47,421 nucleotides of DNA, taken from contig NZ_CAKKLY010000036.1 in NCBI RefSeq assembly GCF_918698095.1, positions 1-47,421 of the forward strand, read 5' to 3'. The position numbers and the translations under genes were made by a program. The stretch comes from Arthrobacter sp. Bi83 (GTDB taxonomy: Bacteria; Actinomycetota; Actinomycetes; Actinomycetales; Micrococcaceae). The notes under the pieces are model-generated. The model had not been told where the DNA came from and made no database searches. It saw nothing but the letters and a program-made list of their open reading frames with translations. The first letter of the stretch is position 1; every line of letters begins with the position of its first letter. Shown here one piece after another: positions 6,037 to 14,783 of the stretch.

Positions 6037-7527
6037 GTGAGCCAGACGTCAGATTCTTGTCTTGATACGTGGATGGGCCGGGAGGCGCTCGCCGAGGCCA
6101 TGATTCCGGTGATCGGCCGGCTGTACCGCGAGAACAACGTGGTGACCTCCATCCACGGGCGCAGCCTGATCAACAAGTCCACCATGAACATCCTCAAGGC
6201 GCACCGCTTTGCCCGCCGGATGAGCAAGGATGAGCTCCTCCTGGAAGAGACGGCACCGCTGCTGGACACTCTCGCCAAGCTGGAGCTGGGCGCCGCGGCC
6301 ATCGACATCGCGCGCCTGAACCAGAAGTACAAGTCCGACGGCGGGGACCTGACTTTGGAGGAATTCCTCCGCGCCGAGCTGGCTGAGATCGTGGGCAAAC
6401 GCGGCGCAGACGACCGCACCAGCACCGACGTCGTACTTTACGGCTTCGGCCGGATCGGCCGCCTGCTGGCGCGCCTCCTCATCGAAAAAGCAGGCGGCGG
6501 CCACGGCCTGCGGCTGCGCGCCATCGTGGTGCGCCGAGGCTCCGACAACGACCTGTCCAAGCGTGCCAGCCTCCTGCGCCGCGACTCGGTGCACGGCTCC
6601 TTCGAAGGCACCATCAAGGTGGACCAGGAAGCCAACACCATCACGGCCAACGGCGTCCAGGTCCAGGTCATCTACTCGGACAACCCCGCCACCATCGACT
6701 ACACGGCCTACGGCATCAAGGACGCCCTGGTGGTGGACAACACAGGACGCTGGCGCGATGCCGAAGGCCTGTCCCAGCACCTCCTGAGCAAGGGTGTGGC
6801 CCGTGTGCTCCTGACTGCCCCGGGCAAGGGCGACCTGAAGAACATCGTCCACGGCATCAACCATGGAACGATCCTGGACTCGGACAAGATCGTGACCGCA
6901 GCATCGTGCACCACCAATGCCATCACCCCGGTCCTGAAGGCGATCAACGACAAGTACGGCGTAGTCCACGGCCACGTGGAGACCGTGCACTCCTTCACGA
7001 ACGACCAGAACCTGATCGACAACTTCCACAAGGGTGACCGCCGCGGCCGCTCTGCTGCGCTGAACATGGTCATCACCGAGACCGGCGCCGCCAAGGCTGT
7101 GGCCAAGGCGCTCCCGGAACTGCTGGGCAAGCTCACCGGCAGCTCCATCCGCGTCCCCACGCCGGACGTCTCCCTGGCGATCCTGAACCTGAGCCTTGAG
7201 CAGGGAACCACCAAGGACGAGATCAACGACTACCTGCGCGAAATGTCGCTGCACTCGAACCTGCGCAAGCAGATCGACTACATCGACTCCCCGGAGGTCG
7301 TCTCCACGGACTTCGTCGGCTCCCGCCGGGCGGGCATCGTGGACGGCCTGGCCACCATCTCGAACGACAAAAACCTGGTTCTCTACGTCTGGTATGACAA
7401 CGAGTTCGGCTACAGCTGCCAGGTGGTCCGCGTCATGGAGGAAATGGCCGGTGTGAACCCGCCCGCCTTCCCCGCAAAGGACTCCGTGAAGGACGCCGCC
7501 CCCGTGCTTGCCGCCGCAGCGGTCTAA
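6037..7527 (+). CDS. gap: Glyceraldehyde-3-phosphate dehydrogenase, long form (GapB/GapX-like)
   Basis: A 496-residue GAPDH, about 150 residues longer than the classic enzyme. It interconverts glyceraldehyde-3-phosphate and 1,3-bisphosphoglycerate in the cytoplasm. The first ~130 residues are a helical extension found in a separate actinobacterial and proteobacterial class. The Rossmann fold then opens with GFGRIGR (136-142). The catalytic Cys291 lies in ASCTTN, with the partner His318 in ETVHSF, and the C-terminus has the usual YDNEFGYS. In Corynebacterium the long form works in the gluconeogenic direction and prefers NADP; that direction is inference here. The start is GTG with AAGGAAGG upstream. 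A stem-loop (7584-7615) lies after the stop codon. Confidence 0.93.
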   Translation: MSQTSDSCLDTWMGREALAEAMIPVIGRLYRENNVVTSIHGRSLINKSTMNILKAHRFARRMSKDELLLEETAPLLDTLAKLELGAAAIDIARLNQKYKSDGGDLTLEEFLRAELAEIVGKRGADDRTSTDVVLYGFGRIGRLLARLLIEKAGGGHGLRLRAIVVRRGSDNDLSKRASLLRRDSVHGSFEGTIKVDQEANTITANGVQVQVIYSDNPATIDYTAYGIKDALVVDNTGRWRDAEGLSQHLLSKGVARVLLTAPGKGDLKNIVHGINHGTILDSDKIVTAASCTTNAITPVLKAINDKYGVVHGHVETVHSFTNDQNLIDNFHKGDRRGRSAALNMVITETGAAKAVAKALPELLGKLTGSSIRVPTPDVSLAILNLSLEQGTTKDEINDYLREMSLHSNLRKQIDYIDSPEVVSTDFVGSRRAGIVDGLATISNDKNLVLYVWYDNEFGYSCQVVRVMEEMAGVNPPAFPAKDSVKDAAPVLAAAAV

Positions 7528-7583
7528 CAGAGGCAGTCCTGGTTCCGCGGTCATCCGGCTGCGGGAAACCTGTTCCCGGGAAG

Positions 7584-7615
7584 TTCCCGGCTGGTTCTCT
7601 GGAATCAGCCGGGAA
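7584..7615 (+). terminator. Stem-loop after gap
   Basis: TTCCCGGCTG (7584-7593) pairs perfectly with CAGCCGGGAA (7606-7615) across a 12-base loop. There is no T-run, so termination here would be weak or factor-dependent. A separate self-complementary TTCCCGGGAA lies just before it (7573-7582). The stem ends about 20 bases before the next small gene, so it may also affect that gene's translation. Confidence 0.4.
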
Positions 7616-7634
7616 AGGGGACCAAACTGTTGTC

Positions 7635-7844
7635 ATGGAACACGACTCGACTCTCCAGCACGAAACAACCCTCGAACATGCCCTGGACGTAGCACGGGCA
7701 AACCAGAAGGAGGCACAGCGCCTCCTGGACGGGGCTAAGACCAGTCATGCCGCGGGCGAGATTGGTGAAGAGCGGGTCGCCCAGCTGGGACGGCTGCTTG
7801 ACCTGGCCAACGAAGATCTCCGGCGGGTGACCAGGGAGCAGTAG
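7635..7844 (+). CDS. Hypothetical small coiled-coil protein (69 aa)
   Basis: A 69-residue hydrophilic protein, MEHDSTLQHETTLEHALDVA and onward, almost entirely helical with regular Leu/Ala spacing (ANQKEAQRLLDGAK, LGRLLDLANEDLRR), so a two-helix hairpin or coiled coil is likely. It has no signal peptide, cysteines or charge cluster suggesting DNA binding. It is the only gene between gap and the HNH nuclease. I do not recognise a named family. Confidence 0.6.
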   Translation: MEHDSTLQHETTLEHALDVARANQKEAQRLLDGAKTSHAAGEIGEERVAQLGRLLDLANEDLRRVTREQ

Positions 7845-7918
7845 GGAGCAGTTTCGCCGTTCCTCCGGCCTCCAGGTGTGCACGCACCATTCCTCCGCAA
7901 GGCACCTGTCCCCAACAC

Positions 7919-7927
7919 TGTGGATAA
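7919..7927 (-). promoter_or_regulatory. Perfect DnaA-box sequence
   Basis: TGTGGATAA on the + strand is the exact complement of the DnaA box TTATCCACA. It sits in the 155-base gap between the small coiled-coil gene and the membrane-anchored HNH nuclease gene. One isolated box is no origin. The match is by inspection, and binding is untested. Confidence 0.45.
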
Positions 7928-7999
7928 CAGCTGTGATGTCAGGGGGCTGCCCTAGGCTCTGGGGGTGCGCACAAAACATGTCCCGAAACACCAGGCCTC

Positions 8000-8797
8000 A
8001 TGACTGTCAGCTGGGCTGCCTACCGGCGTGCCCGCCGGCGCTCACGCCAGGCCTGGGCCGTGCTAGTCATTCTCGCGGTGTCCGCAGTCTGGGGAGTCGC
8101 CTGGTTCTTCAGCGAAGGCCAGTTTCTCGTGGCGGAGCCTGCCGTTGCCGGCCCCAGCGAGGCGCCGGTCTTTGACCCCGCATGGATGAAGCCGGTGATA
8201 CGGCCCGCGGCTGTTCCTGAGGGCAGCGCGGCTGCGGCGCTGGATACCCTGTCCGTCAAGGGGCGCGCACCCAAGAACAATTACGACCGTGCGGCGTTTG
8301 GCCAGGCTTGGCTGGACGCCGACCGCAACGGGTGCGACACCCGCAACGACATTCTCCGGCGCGACCTCAGCGAGGTGGTCTTTTCCAAGGGCTCACGGTG
8401 CAAGGTCGCCTCCGGGACCTTCCATGAACCGTACGTCGGCCGGAGTGCCACATTCAGGCGCGGGGCAGAGTCCAGTAAGGCCGTCCAGATCGATCACGTG
8501 GTGGCGCTGGGGGATGCCTGGCAGAAAGGCGCTCAGCAGCTCACCCCGAAGGAGCGACAAAACCTGGCCAACGATCCGCTCAACCTCATCGCGGCGGACG
8601 GGCCAGCGAACCAGGAGAAGAGCGCGTCGGACGCAGCCAGTTGGCTGCCCAAGAACAAAGCCCTCCGCTGTCACTACGTCGCCCGGCAGATCTCAGTGAA
8701 GGCAGCCTACGGACTCTGGGTGACGCAGCCTGAGAAAGATGCCATGGCCCGTGTCCTTGGTTCGTGCCCACAGCAGCAAACCGTCATGGCGCCCTGA
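8000..8797 (+). CDS. Membrane-anchored or secreted HNH endonuclease (DUF1524/GmrSD C-terminal type)
   Basis: 265 residues. A basic N-terminus (RRARRRSRQ) is followed by one hydrophobic segment (about 19-36, AWAVLVILAVSAVWGVAWFF), so the protein is exported or anchored with its catalytic part outside. The nuclease domain occupies about 90-250 and includes the features of the DUF1524/HNH group: DRNGCDTRNDIL, the metal-binding core QIDHVVALGDAW, then LANDPLNLIAADGPANQEK and SWLPKN. Relatives are secreted nucleases of actinobacteria, probably degrading extracellular DNA. The N-terminal anchor distinguishes it from cytoplasmic type IV restriction enzymes that share the domain. A perfect DnaA box lies about 75 bases upstream. 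Confidence 0.85.
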   Translation: MTVSWAAYRRARRRSRQAWAVLVILAVSAVWGVAWFFSEGQFLVAEPAVAGPSEAPVFDPAWMKPVIRPAAVPEGSAAAALDTLSVKGRAPKNNYDRAAFGQAWLDADRNGCDTRNDILRRDLSEVVFSKGSRCKVASGTFHEPYVGRSATFRRGAESSKAVQIDHVVALGDAWQKGAQQLTPKERQNLANDPLNLIAADGPANQEKSASDAASWLPKNKALRCHYVARQISVKAAYGLWVTQPEKDAMARVLGSCPQQQTVMAP

Positions 8798-8824
8798 GCC
8801 CCAGGCCACGATAGCCGTCGCCGA

Positions 8825-9397
8825 TCAGTGTCCGAACGGGTCTGGATCCACTCCGGGCATCCAGGTCAGCCCGGGGACTCCCCAGCCGCTTTTCTTGGCC
8901 TGCTTCATGGCCTTGCGCGCATAGCGGTCAAGGAGACGGTTCACGTACAGCTTTCCGTCCAGATGGTCATATTCGTGCTGGATGACCCGGGCAAACCAGC
9001 CCGTGGCCTCGAACTCGACAGGCTTGCCAAAGCCGTCGAAGCCCTGCACCCGCGCCCATTCCGCCCGTTTGAGGGGATACTGCTCGCCGGGGAAGGAGAG
9101 GCATCCCTCCACTTCCTCGTCCGGATCGGGCAGTGCACCGGAAACCTTGGACAGGGTGAGGATCGGGTTTACCAGCACTCCGCTCGGCGGGGCGTCGTCA
9201 TCATTCTCATACTTGTAGACGAAAATCCGCCTGCCCACGCCGACCTGTGGGGCTGCGAGCCCGACGCCATTGGCCTTGTCATTGGTCTCAAACATGTCGG
9301 CAATCAGCTGGCGAAGCTCGTCGTCGAAAACCTCAACTTCGGCAGCCCGGCGGTGCAGCACCGGCTCGCCCCAGATCGTGATCGGCAAAACGGTCAT
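8825..9397 (-). CDS. def: Peptide deformylase
   Basis: A 190-residue deformylase that removes the formyl group from nascent N-terminal methionine. The three family motifs are intact: GVGLAAPQVG (44-53), EGCLSFPGE (97-105, with the metal ligand Cys99) and HEYDHLDG (141-148, both metal-binding histidines and the catalytic Glu). The C-terminus is extended by about 25 residues (KKSGWGVPGLTWM onward), common in actinobacterial forms. The frame stays open upstream into the tRNA-His gene, but that part is not coding, and the ATG at 9397 begins the conserved domain. It follows tRNA-His and its terminator on the same strand. Confidence 0.95.
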   Translation of the reverse strand: MTVLPITIWGEPVLHRRAAEVEVFDDELRQLIADMFETNDKANGVGLAAPQVGVGRRIFVYKYENDDDAPPSGVLVNPILTLSKVSGALPDPDEEVEGCLSFPGEQYPLKRAEWARVQGFDGFGKPVEFEATGWFARVIQHEYDHLDGKLYVNRLLDRYARKAMKQAKKSGWGVPGLTWMPGVDPDPFGH

Positions 9398-9451
9398 GGC
9401 AGATGGTTCCTTTGATGCTTGGATGGACGACCCGGCGAGGGGTAAAACAAA

Positions 9452-9486
9452 CAAAGGCTGCACCGGATAACCGGTGCAGCCTTTGT
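9452..9486 (-). terminator. Terminator of tRNA-His
   Basis: A perfect 14-base-pair stem: AAAGGCTGCACCGG (9453-9466) with CCGGTGCAGCCTTT (9471-9484) around an ATAA loop. Read leftward, the stem is followed by TGTTTGTTTT, so it works as an intrinsic terminator for the tRNA-His transcript and separates it from def. Confidence 0.8.
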
Positions 9487-9519
9487 GATTGGACGACATA
9501 CAAGCTGCCGACCTATGAG

Positions 9520-9593
9520 GGTGAGCGACGGGGGTTGAACCCGCGACCTCCTGGACCACAACCAGGCGCTCTGCCAACTGAGCTACGCCCACC
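9520..9593 (-). tRNA. tRNA-His (GTG anticodon)
   Basis: Read leftward, the cloverleaf has the acceptor stem GTGGGCG/CGCTCAC, a D arm GCTCAGTTGGCAGAGC, the anticodon loop TTGTGGT (anticodon GTG) on a CCTGG/CCAGG stem, and a T arm with GGTTCAA. The extra 5' G opposite C73, the histidine identity element, is present in the sequence just before the acceptor stem. The gene lies between orn and def and ends in a strong terminator. Confidence 0.95.
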
Positions 9594-9737
9594 ATGTGCC
9601 CCGCAGGCCTGCCGGCTTACCGGCTGGCTGGAAAGGCAACGTCAAATAGCTTACCTGCTGTTTGGGGTTGGTTTTGCCACTTTTGGCAGTTTCGGCAAAA
9701 TTTCCCCCAAACGTGAGGCAGATTACTTTCTGTCCGC

Positions 9738-10421
9738 TTATTTTCCGGGTCCGGCGTCGGCCCGGGTGGGAAGGTCCTGCTCCGCGAGTCCCTGTGTCAG
9801 CTGATTGATGGCTGAGGGCTGGGCGGAGATGCCCTTGGAGATCTGCAGGGCGGTGGCGCTGTCCGGTCCCGGGGCGGGCACAAACACCGCTTCCCTGTAA
9901 TAACGGAGTTCGTCGATGGAATCCTTGATGTCGCCCAGGGCGCGGTGGCCGCCGAGCTTGGCAGGGGCCTGAAAGTAGGCGCGCGCAAACCATCGACGGG
10001 CCAGTTCCTTGATGGTGCTGACGTCGATGATCCGGTAGTGCAGGTGCTCCACCACGGACGGCATGTCCCGGGCCAGAAAGACCCGGTCGGTCCCCACCGA
10101 GTTACCGGCGAGGGGTGCCTTGCGCGGATCGGGAACCCATTTCCGGATGTAGGCAAGAACGGCTTCCTCCGCCTCTTCCAGCGTCTTCCCTGCTGGGAGT
10201 TCCTTCAGGAGCCCGGACCGGGTGTGCATGTCCCGGACAAAGTCGTTCATCTGCGCGAGGGCTGCGGCGGCTGGTTTGATGACCACGTCCACCCCGTCCC
10301 CGAGGATGTTGAGTTCGGAATCCGTCACCAGGGCCGCGACTTCGATCAGGGCGTCATTGACGGTGTCGAGGCCGGTCATTTCGCAGTCGATCCAGACGAT
10401 GCGTTCGTTAGATATAGGCAC
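9738..10421 (-). CDS. orn: Oligoribonuclease
   Basis: A 227-residue 3'-5' exonuclease of the DEDDh class, which degrades two- to five-nucleotide RNAs left by other RNases and also clears pGpG. The catalytic residues are visible: Asp12 and Glu14 in WIDCEMTGLD, Asp112 in NSVGTDRVFL, His159 and Asp164 in HRALGDIKDSIDEL. The C-terminal ~45 residues after the nuclease fold are polar and probably disordered, so the protein is somewhat longer than the ~180-residue E. coli enzyme. It starts divergently from the mannosyltransferase, about 155 bases away. Confidence 0.95.
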   Translation of the reverse strand: MPISNERIVWIDCEMTGLDTVNDALIEVAALVTDSELNILGDGVDVVIKPAAAALAQMNDFVRDMHTRSGLLKELPAGKTLEEAEEAVLAYIRKWVPDPRKAPLAGNSVGTDRVFLARDMPSVVEHLHYRIIDVSTIKELARRWFARAYFQAPAKLGGHRALGDIKDSIDELRYYREAVFVPAPGPDSATALQISKGISAQPSAINQLTQGLAEQDLPTRADAGPGK

Positions 10422-10575
10422 CCGATCAGCCTACCGTTTCGTGGTGTCAGAGCGGTCCGATGCTAAGATTTCGGGTACGTGGCGCCGCCCTGCGCAGTCG
10501 CCGCAATCCAGTCTGCCCGGTCAAGCCGGCAGCAGATTGAGGCAGCACGCCCACAAGAGATTGGACAATCCTGAG

Positions 10576-12132
10576 ATGACGGCGCCTGTGCCTGAGACGG
10601 AGGAAATGGCCACCGATACTTCCACGGATCCGGCCCTCGCGGAGGTGGACAACCCCCGGTCGCCCATCCTCTCCGGTTTCGTGGGGTCGCTTTTCCTGGT
10701 GATCGGCTCCCTCGGCGTCGGCTGGCTGGCTCCGGCCTCGGAGCTCCGGCGGATGCCGTTGTTCATCTGGATGCGCACGGAGGCGTGGGGCGTTGGGCTG
10801 TCCATCGTATTGATTGCGGTGGGCGGCATGCTTCTGGTGCGGGCGTGGCTCCGGCTTGGCCAGCGTGTCCGCGTCTGGGGGCTTGAGGCCCGCAAAGCCA
10901 CACTCCAGGCCGTCGCGGCGTGGGGGCTTCCCATGATGTTCACTGTGCCCTTGTTTAGCCGGGACGTGTATGCGTACATCGGGCAGGGCCGGTTGATGGT
11001 TGAGGGATTCAACCCCTACGAGAACGGTATTTCGGCGCTCTCCAACTATTTCCAGCTTGGCGCAGACAAGATGTGGACCGAGGCGCCCGTGCCGTACGGG
11101 CAGCTGTTCCTTTGGATCGAGCAGTTCGTGGTCTGGTCCACCAACGTCCATCCCGAGGCCAGCATCATGCTCTTCCGCCTCGCTGCGCTGGTGGGCGTGG
11201 TGCTGTGCATCATCTATGTCCCCAAGCTCGCTGAACTGCACGGGGTCAACCCGCATCGGGCCCTGTGGCTTACCGCCGCCAACCCGCTCTTCCTCACGAA
11301 CTTCATCGCCAGCGTCCACAATGACTCGCTGATGATCGGGCTCGCCCTTGCCGGCCTGTACTACTGCGCCACGCGGCGGGTGATCTTCGGAATTGTCCTC
11401 GTCACGGCCTCCATCGCAGTCAAGCCCATCACCGTGGTGTTCCTGCCGTTCATTGGACTGCTCTGGGCGGGCAAAGGTGCCCGCTGGCCGCGCAAGTTTG
11501 TTTTCTGGGGGCTGACGGCGGGCATCAGCTTTGCTCTGCTGTACCTCATGAGCCTGGTGAACGGATTCGGTTTCGGCTGGATCAACGGCCTCTCGGCGCC
11601 CGGAAGCGTCTGGATCTGGTACGCCCCGGTGGGGCTGCTGGGACTCGTTGTCGCTTCCATCGCCAACGCCTTTGGACTGGACGGGTGGGGGCTCGCCAAA
11701 TGGGTTTACGACGCCGGGAAGTTGCTCGCCGTCGGAATCGTCGCCTGGCAGATCTTCAGGGGAGACCACGACCGCATCATGCGCCGGCTAACGCTGGCCT
11801 TCGCCGCCGTCGTCGTGCTGGCGCCCATGATCCAGTCCTGGTACGTGGTCTGGCTGATTCCGCTGTTTGCCGTGACGGGCATCCGGGCCGACTGGCAGGT
11901 CAAGGCCCTGTACTTCATCGTGTCCTTTTTCATGGTCTACGCCATCTCGGACCAGCTTGAGGTCTTCCCGTATCTGCAGTCAGAGGATCTCGGACTGGCA
12001 CTGGCCCTGGCCAGGAACGCCGCCGCCATCATCGCGCTGCTGTTCGCGCTCTACCTTATTTTCCTGGACCCGCGCACCAAACTTCTGTTCAGCAAGTCGG
12101 ATCAGCCGGTCACCACCCGGCCCGTCATCTGA
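10576..12132 (+). CDS. mptB: Polyprenyl-phosphomannose-dependent alpha-1,6-mannosyltransferase (MptA/MptB-like)
   Basis: About 518 residues with roughly a dozen membrane spans, a GT-C-fold integral-membrane glycosyltransferase. The first extracytoplasmic loop has the catalytic-type acidic motif (SRDVYAYIGQGRL), followed by VEGFNPYENG, FLTNFIASVHNDSL and IQSWYVVWLIPLF, as in actinobacterial MptA/MptB enzymes that extend the alpha-1,6-mannan backbone of lipomannan using polyprenyl-phosphate mannose. The start at 10576 has a weak ribosome site; an in-frame ATG at 10606, preceded by GGAGG two bases away, is possible. The frame opens upstream over orn but that is antisense. Its last eight bases overlap the convergent AlkD-like gene. 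MptA versus MptB cannot be settled by eye. Confidence 0.82.
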   Translation: MTAPVPETEEMATDTSTDPALAEVDNPRSPILSGFVGSLFLVIGSLGVGWLAPASELRRMPLFIWMRTEAWGVGLSIVLIAVGGMLLVRAWLRLGQRVRVWGLEARKATLQAVAAWGLPMMFTVPLFSRDVYAYIGQGRLMVEGFNPYENGISALSNYFQLGADKMWTEAPVPYGQLFLWIEQFVVWSTNVHPEASIMLFRLAALVGVVLCIIYVPKLAELHGVNPHRALWLTAANPLFLTNFIASVHNDSLMIGLALAGLYYCATRRVIFGIVLVTASIAVKPITVVFLPFIGLLWAGKGARWPRKFVFWGLTAGISFALLYLMSLVNGFGFGWINGLSAPGSVWIWYAPVGLLGLVVASIANAFGLDGWGLAKWVYDAGKLLAVGIVAWQIFRGDHDRIMRRLTLAFAAVVVLAPMIQSWYVVWLIPLFAVTGIRADWQVKALYFIVSFFMVYAISDQLEVFPYLQSEDLGLALALARNAAAIIALLFALYLIFLDPRTKLLFSKSDQPVTTRPVI

Positions 12133-12811
12133 CCGGCAGGTTTTTCACCGCTTCCCGGCGGGACAGCGGGCTGAGGGACTGGCCATTGCGCTCGACGAAG
12201 TCCATGACCCAAACCGGATCCATCTTGGCGTATTCCCGCAGCGCCCAGCCGATGGCCTTCCTGATGAAAAACTCCGTGTCAGCCGTGTTCGCTTCAATGA
12301 CTCTGGCGAGCAGAGTGGTGTCCGTGCCGGATTTCGCCGCGAGCTGGGCGGTAATGGACGCCCGCCTGAACCAGAAATCCGCGTCCTCGCTCCATGCGAG
12401 CAGCACAGGCGTTAGCTCCGCCCGGTGCGCCTGAAGGAGGGCGCAGAGGCGGTGGGCAACGCCGTCCACAAGATCCCAGGATGCTCCGGTGCGGATGATC
12501 TCCTCATAGACGGAAAGCATCCCAAGGTCTCCGGCCACCAGCCGCAGCCCGGTCAGGTCGATGGCCGCGTAGCGCTCTTCGCGGTACTCCGCCCCGCGCC
12601 AGAGGTCGAGCACGGTTTCGCGCAGTTCTTCGGCGGACTCGAGAGGATAGGCTGCCGCGGCTGCCTTGGCAGCCCTGCGGACCTCGGGTACGCGGACGCC
12701 CAGCGACGGTGTTGACGACTTCATGTAGGCCTGCGCCGCAGCGCCCCGAACGGGATCCGCGGCAGCCCGAAGCGCGGAGCGGATCGCGGCCCGGACCTTG
12801 TCGTTTGCCAT
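12125..12811 (-). CDS. AlkD-like DNA alkylation repair protein (HEAT repeats)
   Basis: 228 residues built from helical HEAT-like repeats, the fold of AlkC/AlkD glycosylases that remove positively charged alkylpurines. Recognisable pieces are the SLGVRVPEVR opening helix, EERYAAIDL, a TGASWDLVDGVAHRL segment, DADFWFRRASI and the C-terminal FIRKAIGWALREY, which carry the conserved aromatic and aspartate residues of the substrate cleft. It is cytoplasmic. It is convergent with the mannosyltransferase, overlapping eight bases at the 3' ends, and divergent from map with a 210-base gap. Confidence in the family is good; substrate is inferred. Confidence 0.88.
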   Translation of the reverse strand: MANDKVRAAIRSALRAAADPVRGAAAQAYMKSSTPSLGVRVPEVRRAAKAAAAAYPLESAEELRETVLDLWRGAEYREERYAAIDLTGLRLVAGDLGMLSVYEEIIRTGASWDLVDGVAHRLCALLQAHRAELTPVLLAWSEDADFWFRRASITAQLAAKSGTDTTLLARVIEANTADTEFFIRKAIGWALREYAKMDPVWVMDFVERNGQSLSPLSRREAVKNLPVR

Positions 12812-13021
12812 GAAGCCAACATAGCGGCTCCAGAAAGGGCCAGGCTGAGCGCAGCCGACATGAAATCATCCAGCACCCGAGGGGCGCGGCCGTTCCTGAG
12901 CCGGGAGCGTCCTTGAGTGGGGAGGGGCCTTGGAGCAGGAAGCGTTCTACAGTAGACAGGGTACAAGGCGCTGCCGGCCTGTCCCTGTCAGCGGCACCGC
13001 CAAAAGCCCGGAGGCCAGCAG

Positions 13022-13789
13022 ATGTCCATGATCAAAAGCCCTGATGAAATAGCACTCATGCGCGAAGCGGGGCGCGTGGTGGCCAATGCCCTGGCCGCCG
13101 TCCGCCAGGCGGCCGCCGTCGGCGTTTCCCTCAAGGAGCTCGACGGCGTTGCCGCCGCCTCCATTTCTGATGCCGGCGCCACGCCGGCCTTTCTCGGCTA
13201 CAGGCCGCGCTGGGCTTCGGTACCGTTTCCGGGGGTCATCTGCGCCAGCGTGAACGACGCTGTAGTCCACGGGATCCCCAACGGGTACCGGCTTCAGGAC
13301 GGGGATTTGCTGAGCGTGGACTGCGGCGCCTTCCTTGAGGGCTGGTGCGGCGACGCCGCCGTCAGCTTTGTCGTTGGCACCGTTGATCCCGTTGACCAGG
13401 AACTCATCGACGCAACCGACGCGGCGCTGGCCAGGGGCATCGGCGCGGCGCGGGTGGGCAACAAGATGGGTGACCTCGCCTATGCCATCGGTGGCGCGGC
13501 CCGCCGCGCGGGCTACGGGCTGCTGGCCGACCATGGAGGTCACGGCATCGGCCGGACCATGCACGCGGAGCCCTCTGTCCCGAACGACGGACGCCCAGGT
13601 CGCGGAATCAAGCTGACCGAAGGGCTGGTCATTGCCATCGAGCCAATGCTCATCCTCGGCGGCAAGGGGGACTATTACCACGACGACGACGAATGGACGC
13701 TGCGGTCAGCGAACGGCCGCAGGGCAGCCCACAGCGAGCACACGGTGGCCATCACCGCCGACGGCCCGGTAATTCTTACGCTGCCATGA
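13022..13789 (+). CDS. map: Methionine aminopeptidase, type I
   Basis: 255 residues, normal for a type I enzyme without an N-terminal extension. It removes the initiator methionine from nascent proteins after deformylation. All five metal ligands are present: Asp100, Asp111, His174, Glu207 and Glu239, plus the substrate-binding His83 and His181. Local features are SVDCGAFLEGWCGD, HGGHGIGRTMH and IEPM. The ATG at 13022 has GGAGGCC about nine bases upstream. A TACAGT -10-like element lies near 12949. Many actinobacteria carry more than one map, and this copy is away from the secY-adk cluster, so it is likely a second paralogue. Confidence 0.93.
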   Translation: MSMIKSPDEIALMREAGRVVANALAAVRQAAAVGVSLKELDGVAAASISDAGATPAFLGYRPRWASVPFPGVICASVNDAVVHGIPNGYRLQDGDLLSVDCGAFLEGWCGDAAVSFVVGTVDPVDQELIDATDAALARGIGAARVGNKMGDLAYAIGGAARRAGYGLLADHGGHGIGRTMHAEPSVPNDGRPGRGIKLTEGLVIAIEPMLILGGKGDYYHDDDEWTLRSANGRRAAHSEHTVAITADGPVILTLP

Positions 13790-13838
13790 CCCTGAATGCC
13801 TTCTTTGGTCGAGTGGGGTATTCTGGCTGACGAATTCA

Positions 13839-13850
13839 GTTAGCGCTAAC
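13839..13850. promoter_or_regulatory. LacI-family-type operator
   Basis: GTTAGCGCTAAC is a perfect 12-base palindrome with the central CG typical of LacI/GalR operators. It is about 20 bases from the epimerase start and downstream of a possible -10 (TATTCT, 13820-13825), where a bound repressor would block transcription. It lies just before a sugar epimerase. No intact LacI gene is in this window, but a remnant of one lies downstream (14784-14930). Confidence 0.65.
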
Positions 13851-13869
13851 AAAACCTCGTAGGAGTCCC

Positions 13870-14775
13870 ATGCCGGCCACGGAACACAGCATCAGCTTTG
13901 GCCCTTATTCAGCCATCGTCACTGAGCGAAGCGGAGCCCTGCGGCAACTGCGGTACGGCGAGCGGGACCTGGTGGTCGGTTTCGGTGCGGCCGGGCCCGT
14001 TCCGGACTACCGCGGAGTTGTCTGCGCCCCGTGGCCCAACCGCGTGGCCGACGGCCGCTACAGCCATGGCGGCAGGAGCTTCCAGGCCACTATTAACGAA
14101 CCGGAGCGCCAGACGGCTCTCCATGGACTGGCGCTGGATGCCCGCTGGACTCTCGCCGGGCGCACAGCCTCATCGGTCAGCCTGACCTGCCAGGTCGATT
14201 CCGGTCCTGCCTATCCCGGGCGGCTGCAAATTACGGCGGCCTATGAGCTGGTGGAAGACGGCCTGCACTGCAGGGTCACTGCCACCAACACCGGCGACAC
14301 CCCGGCACCCTACGGCGTCTGTCCCCACCCCTATCTGGTCGCGGGACCGGCTCCGCTGGATGAGTGGACCCTGGAGCTCCCGGCCGGGGAGTTCCTGGAA
14401 GTTACCCCGGACCGGCTGCTGCCGCTTGAGCTGGAATCGGTGGAGGGCCACAAATTCGACTTCCGGACCGAACGCCCCCTGGGAAGCATCCGGATTGACC
14501 ACGCCTTCACCGGAATCAGCCGCACGGAGTACGGCCTGGCTGCGGTGCGCGTGTTTGACCCCTCAGACACGGGAGTGGAGCTCGAATGGGACGAACGCTG
14601 CCCCTGGGTGCAGGTTCACACCGGTGACAAGCCGGTCGGTCCAGACCGGCTCGGTTTGGCGGTCGAACCGATGACGTGTCCTCCGGACGCGTTCAACTCA
14701 GGAACCGATCTCGTGGAGCTGGCACCAGGCTCGTCACACGCAGCGGGCTGGACCATCCGGGCCCTGACTCGCTGA
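13870..14775 (+). CDS. Aldose 1-epimerase family protein
   Basis: A 301-residue beta-sandwich mutarotase-like enzyme, interconverting the anomers of aldoses. Family landmarks are RGVVCAPWPNRVADGRY near residue 50 (the substrate-binding Asn-Arg), HGLALDARW around 85, the catalytic-type HPY in GVCPHPYL near 155, and the C-terminal GLAVEPMTCPPDAFNSG with the catalytic Glu. It has no signal peptide. AGGAG precedes the ATG. A perfect LacI-type palindrome 20 bases upstream suggests sugar-inducible control. The gene appears to be the survivor of a larger sugar operon whose regulator and isomerase have decayed next door. Confidence 0.9.
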   Translation: MPATEHSISFGPYSAIVTERSGALRQLRYGERDLVVGFGAAGPVPDYRGVVCAPWPNRVADGRYSHGGRSFQATINEPERQTALHGLALDARWTLAGRTASSVSLTCQVDSGPAYPGRLQITAAYELVEDGLHCRVTATNTGDTPAPYGVCPHPYLVAGPAPLDEWTLELPAGEFLEVTPDRLLPLELESVEGHKFDFRTERPLGSIRIDHAFTGISRTEYGLAAVRVFDPSDTGVELEWDERCPWVQVHTGDKPVGPDRLGLAVEPMTCPPDAFNSGTDLVELAPGSSHAAGWTIRALTR

Positions 14776-14783
14776 CGGCAGGG

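Noticed and set aside
6049..7554. 501-residue leftward frame opposite gap
   Set aside because: Fully antisense to the conserved GAPDH; long antisense frames are expected in high-GC genes.
9398..9595. Longer peptide deformylase start at 9595
   Set aside because: The extra segment covers the tRNA-His gene and its terminator, which are non-coding.
10447..11769. 440-residue leftward frame opposite the mannosyltransferase
   Set aside because: Antisense shadow with His/Glu/Pro-rich composition and no membrane or domain signal.
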